DNA of 11,229 nucleotides from FEN-727 sp036508635. Its GTDB lineage: Bacteria; Actinomycetota; Geothermincolia; Fen-727; Anoxymicrobiaceae. Position numbers and translations under genes: made by a program. Shown one piece after another: positions 1-5,525 of the stretch. How positions within the stretch are numbered: position 1 is the stretch's first letter; each line of letters begins with the position of its first letter. The DNA lies in assembly GCA_036508635.1 (NCBI GenBank), contig DATCGY010000276.1:1-11229 (forward strand). The letters are read 5' to 3'. The notes beneath the pieces are model-generated. The model had not been told where the DNA came from. It was given only the letters and a program-made list of their open reading frames with translations, and did no database searches.

Positions 1-152
1 AGGTGCGCCCTCGCCGCAACCTCCGGTACCACCCCGCCGAACTCGCTGTGCAGGTCCACCTGGGACGCGACCACGTTCGACAGCATTACCCCGTCGCGCA
101 GCAGCGCCGCCGAACTCTCGTCGCATGACGTCTCGATTCCGAGGACCAGCAT
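1..152 (-). CDS. tsaD: TsaD (Kae1/Gcp), tRNA t6A threonylcarbamoyltransferase, N-terminal 50 codons only
   Basis: I translated the minus strand from the ATG at 152 to the window edge; the remainder of the gene lies to the left, outside the window. The 50 residues contain GIETSCDESSAALL (about 5-18) and HSEFGGVVPEVAARAH (about 35-50), the opening signatures of the TsaD/Kae1/Gcp family. TsaD is the ASKHA-fold, metal-dependent enzyme that moves threonylcarbamoyl from threonylcarbamoyl-AMP to A37 of ANN-decoding tRNAs, working with TsaB and TsaE in the cytoplasm. The start overlaps the rimI stop as TGATG, and an AAAGG about 9 bases upstream inside rimI can serve as ribosome binding site, so the two genes are translationally coupled. 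Identity is very secure; the catalytic core cannot be inspected here. Confidence 0.96.
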   Translation of the reverse strand, partial: MLVLGIETSCDESSAALLRDGVMLSNVVASQVDLHSEFGGVVPEVAARAH

Positions 153-679
153 CAGCGCACACCTTTCCTGTGGACCCTGGAGAGCTCGAGCTCGTCAAGG
201 AGCTCCAGGAAAACCCGGTCCCTGATGTCACCTGTCACCATGATGACAGCGTCCTCTCCGATGTCGGAGTAATAGCCGTGCCTGATCCCGATGGGGTCAA
301 ATCCGAACAACTCGTAAAAAGCGCGCGCTTCGTTGTTACTCTCCCTCACCTCCAGCGTGAGCCAGCGCCCACCTTTTTCCACGGAACACCTTATGCATGA
401 GATGAGAAGAAGCGAGCCGACTCCCATCCTCCTGGCGCGACCGGTGACCGCCATGTTGGTCACGTGGATCTCGTTGTACAGGAGTTGGGCGCCCAGGTAG
501 CCCACAACTTTACCTTCATGCTCGGCGACAAGGTACATCGTCTTTTCGGGGCGGCTCAGCTCGAAGTCGAACAGGTCTCTCGTCCACGGCGAGTCAAAGA
601 TCTCGTTCTCGATCTCCATCACCGTGTCGAGGTCGTCCTGCTCCATGTCCCGGACCGCGCTCTCGGATGCAATTCCCAA
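152..679 (-). CDS. rimI: RimI-type GNAT N-acetyltransferase (N-terminal protein/ribosomal S18 alanine acetyltransferase)
   Basis: A 175-residue GNAT acetyltransferase of the RimI family, which acetylates protein N-termini using acetyl-CoA. Visible are the family opening (DMEQDDLDTVMEIENEIF, about 11-28), the acetyl-CoA pyrophosphate loop RARRMGVGS (81-89), and LEVRESNNEARAFYELFGF (109-127), which contains the positions of the catalytic Glu (about 110) and Tyr (about 122) of E. coli RimI. An open frame extends to an ATG at 739 inside tsaB, but I prefer the TTG at 679: it has GGAGG seven bases upstream, just after the tsaB stop, and gives the normal family length. The gene follows tsaB by 13 bases and overlaps tsaD, the usual context. 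Target specificity (S18, TsaD or other proteins) cannot be read from sequence. Confidence 0.93.
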   Translation of the reverse strand: MGIASESAVRDMEQDDLDTVMEIENEIFDSPWTRDLFDFELSRPEKTMYLVAEHEGKVVGYLGAQLLYNEIHVTNMAVTGRARRMGVGSLLLISCIRCSVEKGGRWLTLEVRESNNEARAFYELFGFDPIGIRHGYYSDIGEDAVIMVTGDIRDRVFLELLDELELSRVHRKGVR

Positions 680-686
680 ATCCGTT

Positions 687-691
687 CCTCC
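687..691 (-). promoter_or_regulatory. Ribosome binding site GGAGG selecting the TTG start of rimI
   Basis: The minus strand reads GGAGG, then the seven-base spacer AACGGAT, then TTG at 679-677 in the rimI frame. It begins directly after the tsaB TAG. No comparable site was looked for in front of the upstream ATG at 739, which would give 20 extra residues not resembling RimI. Confidence 0.8.
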
Positions 692-692
692 G

Positions 693-1388
693 CTATACGG
701 GTTTCTTGAGGTATATTGCCGCCACGGATGCGGCATCACCGACGTCTCCGGATTCGATCATGTCCGAGGCGAGCTTGACCAGTGCTCCTCCCGTGGGGTA
801 CGCCCCTCCCGTCGTCACGATGTGCCTGGTCTTGCACAACAGGTCCATGAGTTCGACAGGGGCCTCACCCGCTATCACCAGGTCACCGATATCCAGCTCC
901 GCGGCCGTGCCACAGAGCGCGGACGGCTCAACGCACATGTAATCCGTCAAGCGCTCGAGCGTTTCGTCGGCGGGTCTGAACACGGCCGCGTGCAACTGCC
1001 CGCGCCTCGCGTCCATGACCGCAAGGATGTCCCTGTCGTTCCCGGGCGCCGCGTGTGCCAGCAAGTCGAGGGTGGGCATCCCGACAACCGGGACCCCGAG
1101 CCCCATCGAAACAGCCTTCGCGCATGCGATTCCGACCTTGACACCGGTGAACGTGCCCGGCCCCGTGCCACATGCTACGTGGGTCACCTCGGCCCTGGAG
1201 ACGCGTGCGGTCATGAGGGCTTCATCCAGCTCGGGCATCAGCCAGCCGCTGTGTCCTTTCGCGGCTTCGAAATAAGTCTCCGCCAGCAACCGGCGGCCCC
1301 TGGCTATCGCCAGCACACCGCGGATCGTGCACGTATCCCAGGCGACGATTACCGGCATGGCGCCTTCGCCGGGCTCCATGACGCTCAT
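693..1388 (-). CDS. tsaB: TsaB, tRNA t6A synthesis partner protein (inactive Kae1 paralogue)
   Basis: About 231 residues of the TsaB (YeaZ) family, the ASKHA-fold paralogue of TsaD that dimerises with it and scaffolds the TsaB-TsaD-TsaE t6A complex. Signatures seen: VIVAWDT near the N-terminus (13-19), GHSGWLMPELDEAL (45-58), the strongly conserved CGTGPGTFTGVKVGI (73-87), MPTLDLLAH (104-112) and LAVMDARRGQLHAAVF (122-137), ending in YLKKPV. The open frame runs back to 1559 inside tsaE, but those residues are not TsaB-like. I place the start at the ATG at 1388, which overlaps the tsaE TGA as ATGA and has GGAG 11 bases upstream. ATGs at 1379 and 1358 are alternatives; the one at 1358 would start right at MPVIVAWDT. 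Confidence 0.95.
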   Translation of the reverse strand: MSVMEPGEGAMPVIVAWDTCTIRGVLAIARGRRLLAETYFEAAKGHSGWLMPELDEALMTARVSRAEVTHVACGTGPGTFTGVKVGIACAKAVSMGLGVPVVGMPTLDLLAHAAPGNDRDILAVMDARRGQLHAAVFRPADETLERLTDYMCVEPSALCGTAAELDIGDLVIAGEAPVELMDLLCKTRHIVTTGGAYPTGGALVKLASDMIESGDVGDAASVAAIYLKKPV

Positions 1389-1855
1389 TCGCTCATTAGC
1401 TCCTTCATTATCCGGGCCAGCCTCCCGTCCCAGCCGCCCTCCTCCCTGATGGTTATCACACGATCGTTCTCTGCTTCGCCGAACGCTATCTCGATCGAGA
1501 GTGCTCTGGACGGAAGCGCCGGGCGCACCCTGTCCGCCCACTCGACGGCGCAAACCCACTCGCTATCAAGGTAGTCGTCGATCCCCGCTCTGATGAGCTG
1601 TTCTCCGGTGTCGAGGCGGTATGCATCGACATGACAGAGCCCGGCATCGATGTACTCATGGATTATGGTGAAGGTCGGGCTCGTAACGGGACCCCGATGG
1701 CCTCTGACCCTGGCCATGCCCCGCACGATCACGGTCTTGCCGGTTCCCAGTTCCCCGATGAGGCAGATAACGTCGCCCGGGGCCATGGCGGAGCCCAGGG
1801 ACGACCCGAGAGCCAGAGTCGTTTCCTCTGATGCGCTCTTGAGTACCAGTTCCAT
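1385..1855 (-). CDS. tsaE: TsaE, ATPase of the tRNA t6A synthesis complex
   Basis: A 156-residue P-loop ATPase of the TsaE (YjeE) family, at full family length. The Walker A loop is GELGTGKT (34-41). It is followed by the family-specific SPTF (59-62), HVDAYRL (75-81) and the VEWADR block (104-109). TsaE binds at the TsaB-TsaD interface and its ATP hydrolysis is needed for repeated rounds of t6A formation in bacteria. The ATG at 1855 places the N-terminus as expected for the family, although no strong Shine-Dalgarno sequence precedes it; the uracil-DNA glycosylase gene ends only 24 bases upstream, so coupling by re-initiation is plausible. Its 3' end overlaps tsaB by four bases. Nothing looks degraded. 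Confidence 0.96.
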   Translation of the reverse strand: MELVLKSASEETTLALGSSLGSAMAPGDVICLIGELGTGKTVIVRGMARVRGHRGPVTSPTFTIIHEYIDAGLCHVDAYRLDTGEQLIRAGIDDYLDSEWVCAVEWADRVRPALPSRALSIEIAFGEAENDRVITIREEGGWDGRLARIMKELMSE

Positions 1856-1879
1856 ATCAGCAGATCGTGCACAAGGCCA

Positions 1880-2491
1880 CTAGAACAGTCCCATTTGCTC
1901 CGGCTCGGCTTCCGGGGGCTCGGGCGGCGCCTGCTCTTCCTCGAGGTATTTCTTGAGACTCTGGAAGTCCTGTTTGAGGAGGTCGAGGTTCGAAGCCGCT
2001 CGAAGCGCGGCGGCCGGATGGAAAACCGGTACGTTGTAGTAGCCCGGGCCTATGAACCTCTGCCCGTGCACCTTCGTTATCTGGATCTGCCGGTCCATCA
2101 TCAGGCTCGCGGCAACCCTCCCAAGCTCGCAGACGATTTCCGGCTTGATCAGCTTTATCTGCTGTTCCAGAAACGGGCTGCAGGTCTCTATCTCAACGGG
2201 CATTGGATCGCGGTTTCCCGGGGGCCTGCACTTTACGACATTGGCGATATACACGTCCTGGCGCTTGAGGCCGATTGAGGCCAGCATCTCGTCGAGAAGC
2301 TTCCCGGCGGGCCCCACGAACGGGAGCCCCTGTGCGTCCTCGGCCCGGCCCGGACCCTCGCCCACGAACATGAGGTGAGCTTCCGGGTTGCCGTATCCGA
2401 ATACCACGTTCGTGCGGCTCCCGCAGAGCTGGCACCTGGTACAGTCGCCGAGTATCTCCCGCAGCTCATCCAGCGAATCGGCCTCGTACAT
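1880..2491 (-). CDS. Family 4 (Fe-S) uracil-DNA glycosylase with a C-terminal clamp-like tail
   Basis: A 203-residue base-excision repair enzyme that removes uracil from DNA. Family 4 marks are clear: FGYGNPEAHLMFVGEGPG (31-48) continuing into AEDAQGLPFVGPAGKLLDEML (50-70), VVKCRPPGNRDP (85-96), and the HPAAALR motif (158-164). Cysteines 17, 20, 88 and 104 sit where family 4 enzymes bind a 4Fe-4S cluster; C23 is an additional cysteine. After the catalytic domain comes a Pro/Glu-rich linker (about 184-198) and the final residues QMGLF, resembling the bacterial beta-clamp pentapeptide. I choose the ATG at 2491 because GGAG lies six bases upstream; a longer frame back to 2572 would overlap the FmdB gene and adds residues unlike the family. 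Confidence 0.95.
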   Translation of the reverse strand: MYEADSLDELREILGDCTRCQLCGSRTNVVFGYGNPEAHLMFVGEGPGRAEDAQGLPFVGPAGKLLDEMLASIGLKRQDVYIANVVKCRPPGNRDPMPVEIETCSPFLEQQIKLIKPEIVCELGRVAASLMMDRQIQITKVHGQRFIGPGYYNVPVFHPAAALRAASNLDLLKQDFQSLKKYLEEEQAPPEPPEAEPEQMGLF

Positions 2492-2497
2492 CCTCCA

Positions 2498-2501
2498 CTC
2501 C
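2498..2501 (-). promoter_or_regulatory. Ribosome binding site GGAG of the uracil-DNA glycosylase gene
   Basis: The minus strand reads GGAG, the six-base spacer TGGAGG, then ATG at 2491. It lies in the 43-base gap after the FmdB gene and fixes the glycosylase start, excluding the longer frame that overlaps FmdB. Confidence 0.75.
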
Positions 2502-2534
2502 AATCTTCGTCCAAACGCCGCGCCGGCGCTCGTA

Positions 2535-2747
2535 CTATCTACATCCCTCGCATGAGGACGCGGAACAACCACCGCAAGAGCCGCCGCTGCTGGGCGTGAA
2601 TTTCCCCCCGGATTTCACACCGAAAACGCTGAACAGTTTATCTGGCTTGCCTTTGCCACATTCGGGGCAGGCGACTTTTTCGTTGCCGCGGACCAGCTTC
2701 TCGAACTTGTTCCCGCAAGCCTTGCATCTATACTCGAATATAGGCAT
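2535..2747 (-). CDS. FmdB-family zinc-ribbon protein
   Basis: A 70-residue small zinc-ribbon protein. It opens with MPIFEYRCKACG and carries two CxxC knuckles at C8/C11 and C27/C30, the pattern of the FmdB/CxxC_CXXC_SSSS regulatory-protein family. Its C-terminal tail is Gly/Ser-rich with a second Cys cluster (C58, C61, C66, C69), also common in this family. The name comes from a proposed regulator of formamidase/amidase genes in Methylophilus; the general role is not established. The start is the ATG at 2747 with GAGG seven bases upstream; a TTG immediately before it would add only one residue. It lies nine bases after the nitroreductase gene, so the two are probably cotranscribed. Family assignment is firm, function is not. 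Confidence 0.92.
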   Translation of the reverse strand: MPIFEYRCKACGNKFEKLVRGNEKVACPECGKGKPDKLFSVFGVKSGGKFTPSSGGSCGGCSASSCEGCR

Positions 2748-2754
2748 CAAAACA

Positions 2755-2758
2755 CCTC
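2755..2758 (-). promoter_or_regulatory. Ribosome binding site GAGG of the FmdB gene, overlapping the nitroreductase stop
   Basis: The minus strand reads GAGG, a seven-base spacer, then ATG at 2747. The GA of the motif is part of the nitroreductase TGA stop, which ties translation of the two genes together. Confidence 0.65.
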
Positions 2759-3272
2759 AGACGTACTCCGTGTACTTCTCGAACGGCTCCCGCCGCGTCC
2801 GGTCCCGTACGCCGGCCGGTCGCCCTATGGGAACCATCGCCACAGGCCTTATCCCCGGCGGCAGACCGAGAGCCCTCGAAGCGGCTTTCTCGTCGAACGC
2901 TCCGACCCAGCACGCCCCGAACCCCTCCGCGACAACCGACAGCAGAATGTTCTCCACCGCCGCTGCCGTATCCTGTATGGCGTACAGGGTTTCACCCCTG
3001 GACCCGTACCCGTGAGCGGCTACGTCCAGGTCGGCGGTAACCACTACCACGACAGGCGCCTGCTCGATGAATGATTGACCCCCGGCCGCGCCGGCCAGCT
3101 TCCGCTTTACCCCGGGATCGCGGACCACGTAGAAGCGCCATGGCTGGAGATTACCGGCGGTCGGCGCGCGAACGGCGGCTTCCAGGAGCTTGCTCACGAT
3201 AGCTTCGGGCACCTCGCCGGGGCCGAATGCCCTCACGCTCATGCGGTTATTCATTGCATCGTAGAGGTCCAA
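2757..3272 (-). CDS. Small nitroreductase-family FMN oxidoreductase
   Basis: A 171-residue flavoprotein of the nitroreductase superfamily, which uses FMN and NAD(P)H to reduce nitro compounds, quinones or other electrophiles; the physiological substrate is unknown. Visible are the FMN-phosphate motif MSVRAF (11-16), APTAGNLQPWRFYVV (36-50), the central helix AIQDTAAAVENILLSVVAEGFGACWVG (about 98-124, shown here by its ends), and the closing PIGRPAG (148-154). It is near the short end for the family. The start is TTG at 3272, chosen because GGAG lies six bases upstream and the protein then begins at the usual place before the FMN motif. A 98-base gap separates it from the upstream P1 peptidase, the longest in the window. 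FmdB follows nine bases downstream. Confidence 0.92.
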   Translation of the reverse strand: MDLYDAMNNRMSVRAFGPGEVPEAIVSKLLEAAVRAPTAGNLQPWRFYVVRDPGVKRKLAGAAGGQSFIEQAPVVVVVTADLDVAAHGYGSRGETLYAIQDTAAAVENILLSVVAEGFGACWVGAFDEKAASRALGLPPGIRPVAMVPIGRPAGVRDRTRREPFEKYTEYV

Positions 3273-3278
3273 GCCGGA

Positions 3279-3282
3279 CTCC
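3279..3282 (-). promoter_or_regulatory. Ribosome binding site GGAG selecting the TTG start of the nitroreductase
   Basis: The minus strand reads GGAG, the six-base spacer TCCGGC, then TTG at 3272. This supports a non-ATG start that gives the usual nitroreductase N-terminus; the next in-frame ATG is at codon 7 and would cut into it. Confidence 0.7.
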
Positions 3283-3370
3283 GCTATCTCGAGGGCGGTC
3301 TATCAAGCCACCCGGGCGCAAATACCTGACGTCATAGGGCCTTGAGAGACCCGGTGAAAGCCGAAACAGG

Positions 3371-4312
3371 CTATAGCCCGAGTATATCACGGGCACACGG
3401 CAGGCCTCCGCCCGGTTCAGCGTGTATTGCGCCGGACCTGATGGCCTCGGCGCTGCCCATTGCCGCAAGCACTTCCACGGCGTCCTGCGCCGCCTCGACC
3501 TCCCCCGTCGCAAGGACGAAGACGGTGTCTCCGTCGTAGCGTGTGTGGGACGGCCGGGTCGCCCTGGCGATCCCGTTGTGGCCTTGAAGCGCAACGCGGG
3601 TCGCCGCCGTGCAGTCCATGCGGGCGTTCGTAGCGATAACGACGAGAGTGGTGTTGGTGCCCTGGCACGCAGTGGCGAACCCCGTCGACTGGCAAACCAG
3701 CTTCTCGGCGCCGGCGTACTCGCCGCGCTCGTTCCTCACGCCCGCCAGCACCCGTCCGGCGTCATCCACGACATCGCCGAAGCTATTGACCACGGCCGCT
3801 ATCTCGATCTTGAAGTCATCGGCCTGGAACCTGTAGAACCCGAGGCCTCCCCGCGTCGACCTGCCCCTGCCGGCCACGTTACCGACGCTCGCGCCCATTC
3901 CGACACCGACACTTCCCTGTCGCTGCTCGTCTACGCTCGCCTGAAGGCAAGCCTCGTAGGCCATCTCGGGATCGGGCCTCACCTCGCTTGAGCCCATGTC
4001 TAGGTCGTAGATGACGGCGGCGCTCACAATCGGAACTATCCCCGCCGGGGTCGGGAAGCCTATTCCGTTTTCCTCCAGGTAGCGCACTACACCGTTGGCG
4101 GCGCCCAGCCCGAACGCGCTTCCGCCGGAGAGCAGAACCGCATTGGGGCCCTCGACCGTGAAAGTGGGTTTGAGCAGATCGGTCTCGCGAGTGCCGGGGG
4201 CGCCCCCCCTGACCTCGCAAGCGCCTACCGTGCCTGCCGGAGGCAGGAAAACCGTGCAGCCGGTGAGGGCCTCGGCGTCATCGGCATGACCAACCTTTAT
4301 GGAATCCAGCAT
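3371..4312 (-). CDS. P1-family (S58, DmpA/NylC-like) self-processing aminopeptidase or amidohydrolase
   Basis: A 313-residue protein of the P1/S58 peptidase family, Ntn-hydrolase-like enzymes that cut themselves into two chains; members include the L-aminopeptidase D-Ala-esterase DmpA and nylon-oligomer hydrolase NylC. Recognisable are LLSGGSAFGLGAANGVVRYLE (60-80), TPAGIVPIVSAAVIYDL (88-104), GSVGVGMGASVG (133-144) and GTNTTLVVIATNA (218-230). By analogy with NylC the self-cleavage site should be N220/T221, making Thr221 the nucleophile. The substrate cannot be told; amides, small peptides or esters with unusual residues are possible. The ATG overlaps the hydrolase stop as TGATG, with GAGGGGG seven bases upstream in the hydrolase 3' end, so the two enzymes are coupled. 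No signal peptide is seen; action is probably cytoplasmic. Confidence 0.94.
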   Translation of the reverse strand: MLDSIKVGHADDAEALTGCTVFLPPAGTVGACEVRGGAPGTRETDLLKPTFTVEGPNAVLLSGGSAFGLGAANGVVRYLEENGIGFPTPAGIVPIVSAAVIYDLDMGSSEVRPDPEMAYEACLQASVDEQRQGSVGVGMGASVGNVAGRGRSTRGGLGFYRFQADDFKIEIAAVVNSFGDVVDDAGRVLAGVRNERGEYAGAEKLVCQSTGFATACQGTNTTLVVIATNARMDCTAATRVALQGHNGIARATRPSHTRYDGDTVFVLATGEVEAAQDAVEVLAAMGSAEAIRSGAIHAEPGGGLPCARDILGL

Positions 4313-5460
4313 CAGCCGTCCCCCTCACTGTTCCACTCGAACGAGCGGTCCGCGAACTCCCTCAGCACGCGGTTGAACGTGCGGTAGACCTCCATACAGC
4401 TCGGGTGTCCGGTGTCGGGTACCACGTGCAACTCCGAGGCGGGCAGCTCGGCGTGCATCCGCATCGATACCTTCGGCCTGGTCAGCTTGTCCTTTTCGCC
4501 GACCCAGATGAGTACCGGAATGCCCGAACGCCTGACGGGATCGAGGGAGGTCGGCCTGTCGTAGCCGAAAAGCCCCAGGCCCGCGAGTGACGCACCTTTC
4601 ATGGAAGTTTTTTCGACCATCTCGCTTATGTATTGCAACTGTGTCAGCGAAGCCCCACTGCCGTAGCCGAGATAACGCGTGGCCACGAGGAAAGGTGAAG
4701 TCCCGATGACGGCCTGTTTCATCCGCTCCGCGGCCCCCGCGTGCTCCACGGCAAAGCGGAAGATCGGTTCTACCAGCGGCCTGCGGATGTACCGCAACGC
4801 GGTACCCCCGAGGAGGGTGTCGTCCATGGGGGAATCGGAGGTGTCCACCAGGGCGATGCCTCTGACGCGGCTACCCAGCTCGTCGGGATACATCTCCGCG
4901 TACTTCAGGATGGACATCCCTCCCATGCTGTGCCCGACCAGCACCACCGGTCCATCCGAGGCGTACGTATCGACCACCTTGCGAAGGTCACCGGCCATCG
5001 CCTCGAGGGTGAACGGCTTGCCGTCCGGGCATTCGCTTCGGCGATGCCCGCGCTGGTCGAAGCACACCAGCCTGTAGCGGCCGGCAAGCTCCTTCTTCTG
5101 GAAATGCCACATGTCCGTGTTGCAGAACCAGCCGTGGACCAGCACGACCGTCGGACCCCGGCCGAGCTCCTCGGTGTAGATCCTCGCGCCGTCGAAGCTC
5201 TCTATGTAGCGCCCCTTCTCACCGAGGTTTTCGGAGAGTATCTCACCGGCGTCAGTATCCGGCCTGTTCCTCAGGCGCGCGGCCAGGGTGCTGATGATGA
5301 CTGGAGGGGTCATAGCGGCCGCACCGAGCCCGACGACCCAGCGTGCCCCGTGCCCGGCATGGTTGCGCACTGTGTCGTTGCCTGGAAAGGTCTGCTTGAT
5401 TCTTATCCTGTCGTTTCTCATGACTACTCGCATCCTGGCCGGGCTTACAACCCTGCTCAT
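4312..5460 (-). CDS. Alpha/beta hydrolase with an N-terminal hydrophobic segment
   Basis: A 382-residue alpha/beta-hydrolase-fold enzyme, esterase/lipase/peroxidase-like. The oxyanion strand VVLVHGW (105-111) is followed by CFDQRGHRRS (133-142) and the nucleophile elbow GHSMGG with Ser178. The acid is probably Asp324 (VGEKDKLT) and the base His352 (DTGHPSCME), completing a triad. A hydrophobic run at about 41-61, preceded by basic residues, may be a membrane anchor or uncleaved signal; a cap region covers about 208-305. The start is uncertain: ATGs at 5460, 5433 and 5421 all keep the hydrophobic segment and none has a strong ribosome binding site; I give the longest. Substrate is unknown. It is translationally coupled to the P1 peptidase, suggesting successive steps on one ester or amide compound. 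Confidence 0.9.
   Translation of the reverse strand: MSRVVSPARMRVVMRNDRIRIKQTFPGNDTVRNHAGHGARWVVGLGAAAMTPPVIISTLAARLRNRPDTDAGEILSENLGEKGRYIESFDGARIYTEELGRGPTVVLVHGWFCNTDMWHFQKKELAGRYRLVCFDQRGHRRSECPDGKPFTLEAMAGDLRKVVDTYASDGPVVLVGHSMGGMSILKYAEMYPDELGSRVRGIALVDTSDSPMDDTLLGGTALRYIRRPLVEPIFRFAVEHAGAAERMKQAVIGTSPFLVATRYLGYGSGASLTQLQYISEMVEKTSMKGASLAGLGLFGYDRPTSLDPVRRSGIPVLIWVGEKDKLTRPKVSMRMHAELPASELHVVPDTGHPSCMEVYRTFNRVLREFADRSFEWNSEGDG
4320..4326 (-). promoter_or_regulatory. Ribosome binding site GAGGGGG of the P1 peptidase, inside the hydrolase gene
   Basis: The minus strand reads GAGGGGG, a seven-base spacer, then ATG at 4312. The site lies in the last hydrolase codons and the ATG shares two bases with the hydrolase TGA. 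Confidence 0.7.
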
Positions 5461-5486
5461 CCACCACGCCGTCCATGCGGCCGGGG

Positions 5487-5507
5487 CTTTTGCTCCAAGC
5501 GCAAAAG
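5487..5507. repeat. Inverted repeat (hairpin) between the HD-protein and hydrolase genes
   Basis: CTTTTGC at 5487-5493 and GCAAAAG at 5501-5507 are perfect complements around a 7-base loop; two further G-C pairs form if two bases bulge. It occupies the middle of the 65-base gap. On the minus strand no T-run follows, so it does not look like a rho-independent terminator. It could instead be an RNA stability or attenuation hairpin, or chance. Confidence 0.4.
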
Positions 5508-5525
5508 AGCCTGCCCTTTCCTCGT

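Noticed and set aside
1389..1559. N-terminal extension of TsaB inside tsaE
   Set aside because: The 57 extra residues are Arg/Gly-rich and not TsaB-like; the ATGA overlap at 1388 explains the start better.
624..1574. Long plus-strand open frame (316 codons) opposite tsaB and rimI
   Set aside because: It is antisense to two secure genes, has a low-complexity Arg/His/Gly-rich composition typical of GC-rich shadow frames, and shows no recognisable motif.
2492..2572. N-terminal extension of the uracil-DNA glycosylase
   Set aside because: It overlaps the FmdB gene, is unlike the family, and the ATG at 2491 has a good ribosome binding site.
3327..3334. Palindrome TGACGTCA in the nitroreductase upstream gap, as an operator
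   Set aside because: A single 8-base palindrome is expected by chance in a window of this size and no second copy or nearby promoter supports it.
3422..3991. Plus-strand open frame of 189 codons opposite the P1 peptidase
   Set aside because: Its product is Arg/Pro/His-rich without domain features; the minus-strand frame carries the conserved P1 motifs.
4203..4209. C7 homopolymer in the P1 peptidase as a phase-variation tract (a similar run is at 11181-11187)
   Set aside because: Seven bases is short for slippage-based switching in GC-rich DNA and both runs are read in frame within an intact coding sequence.
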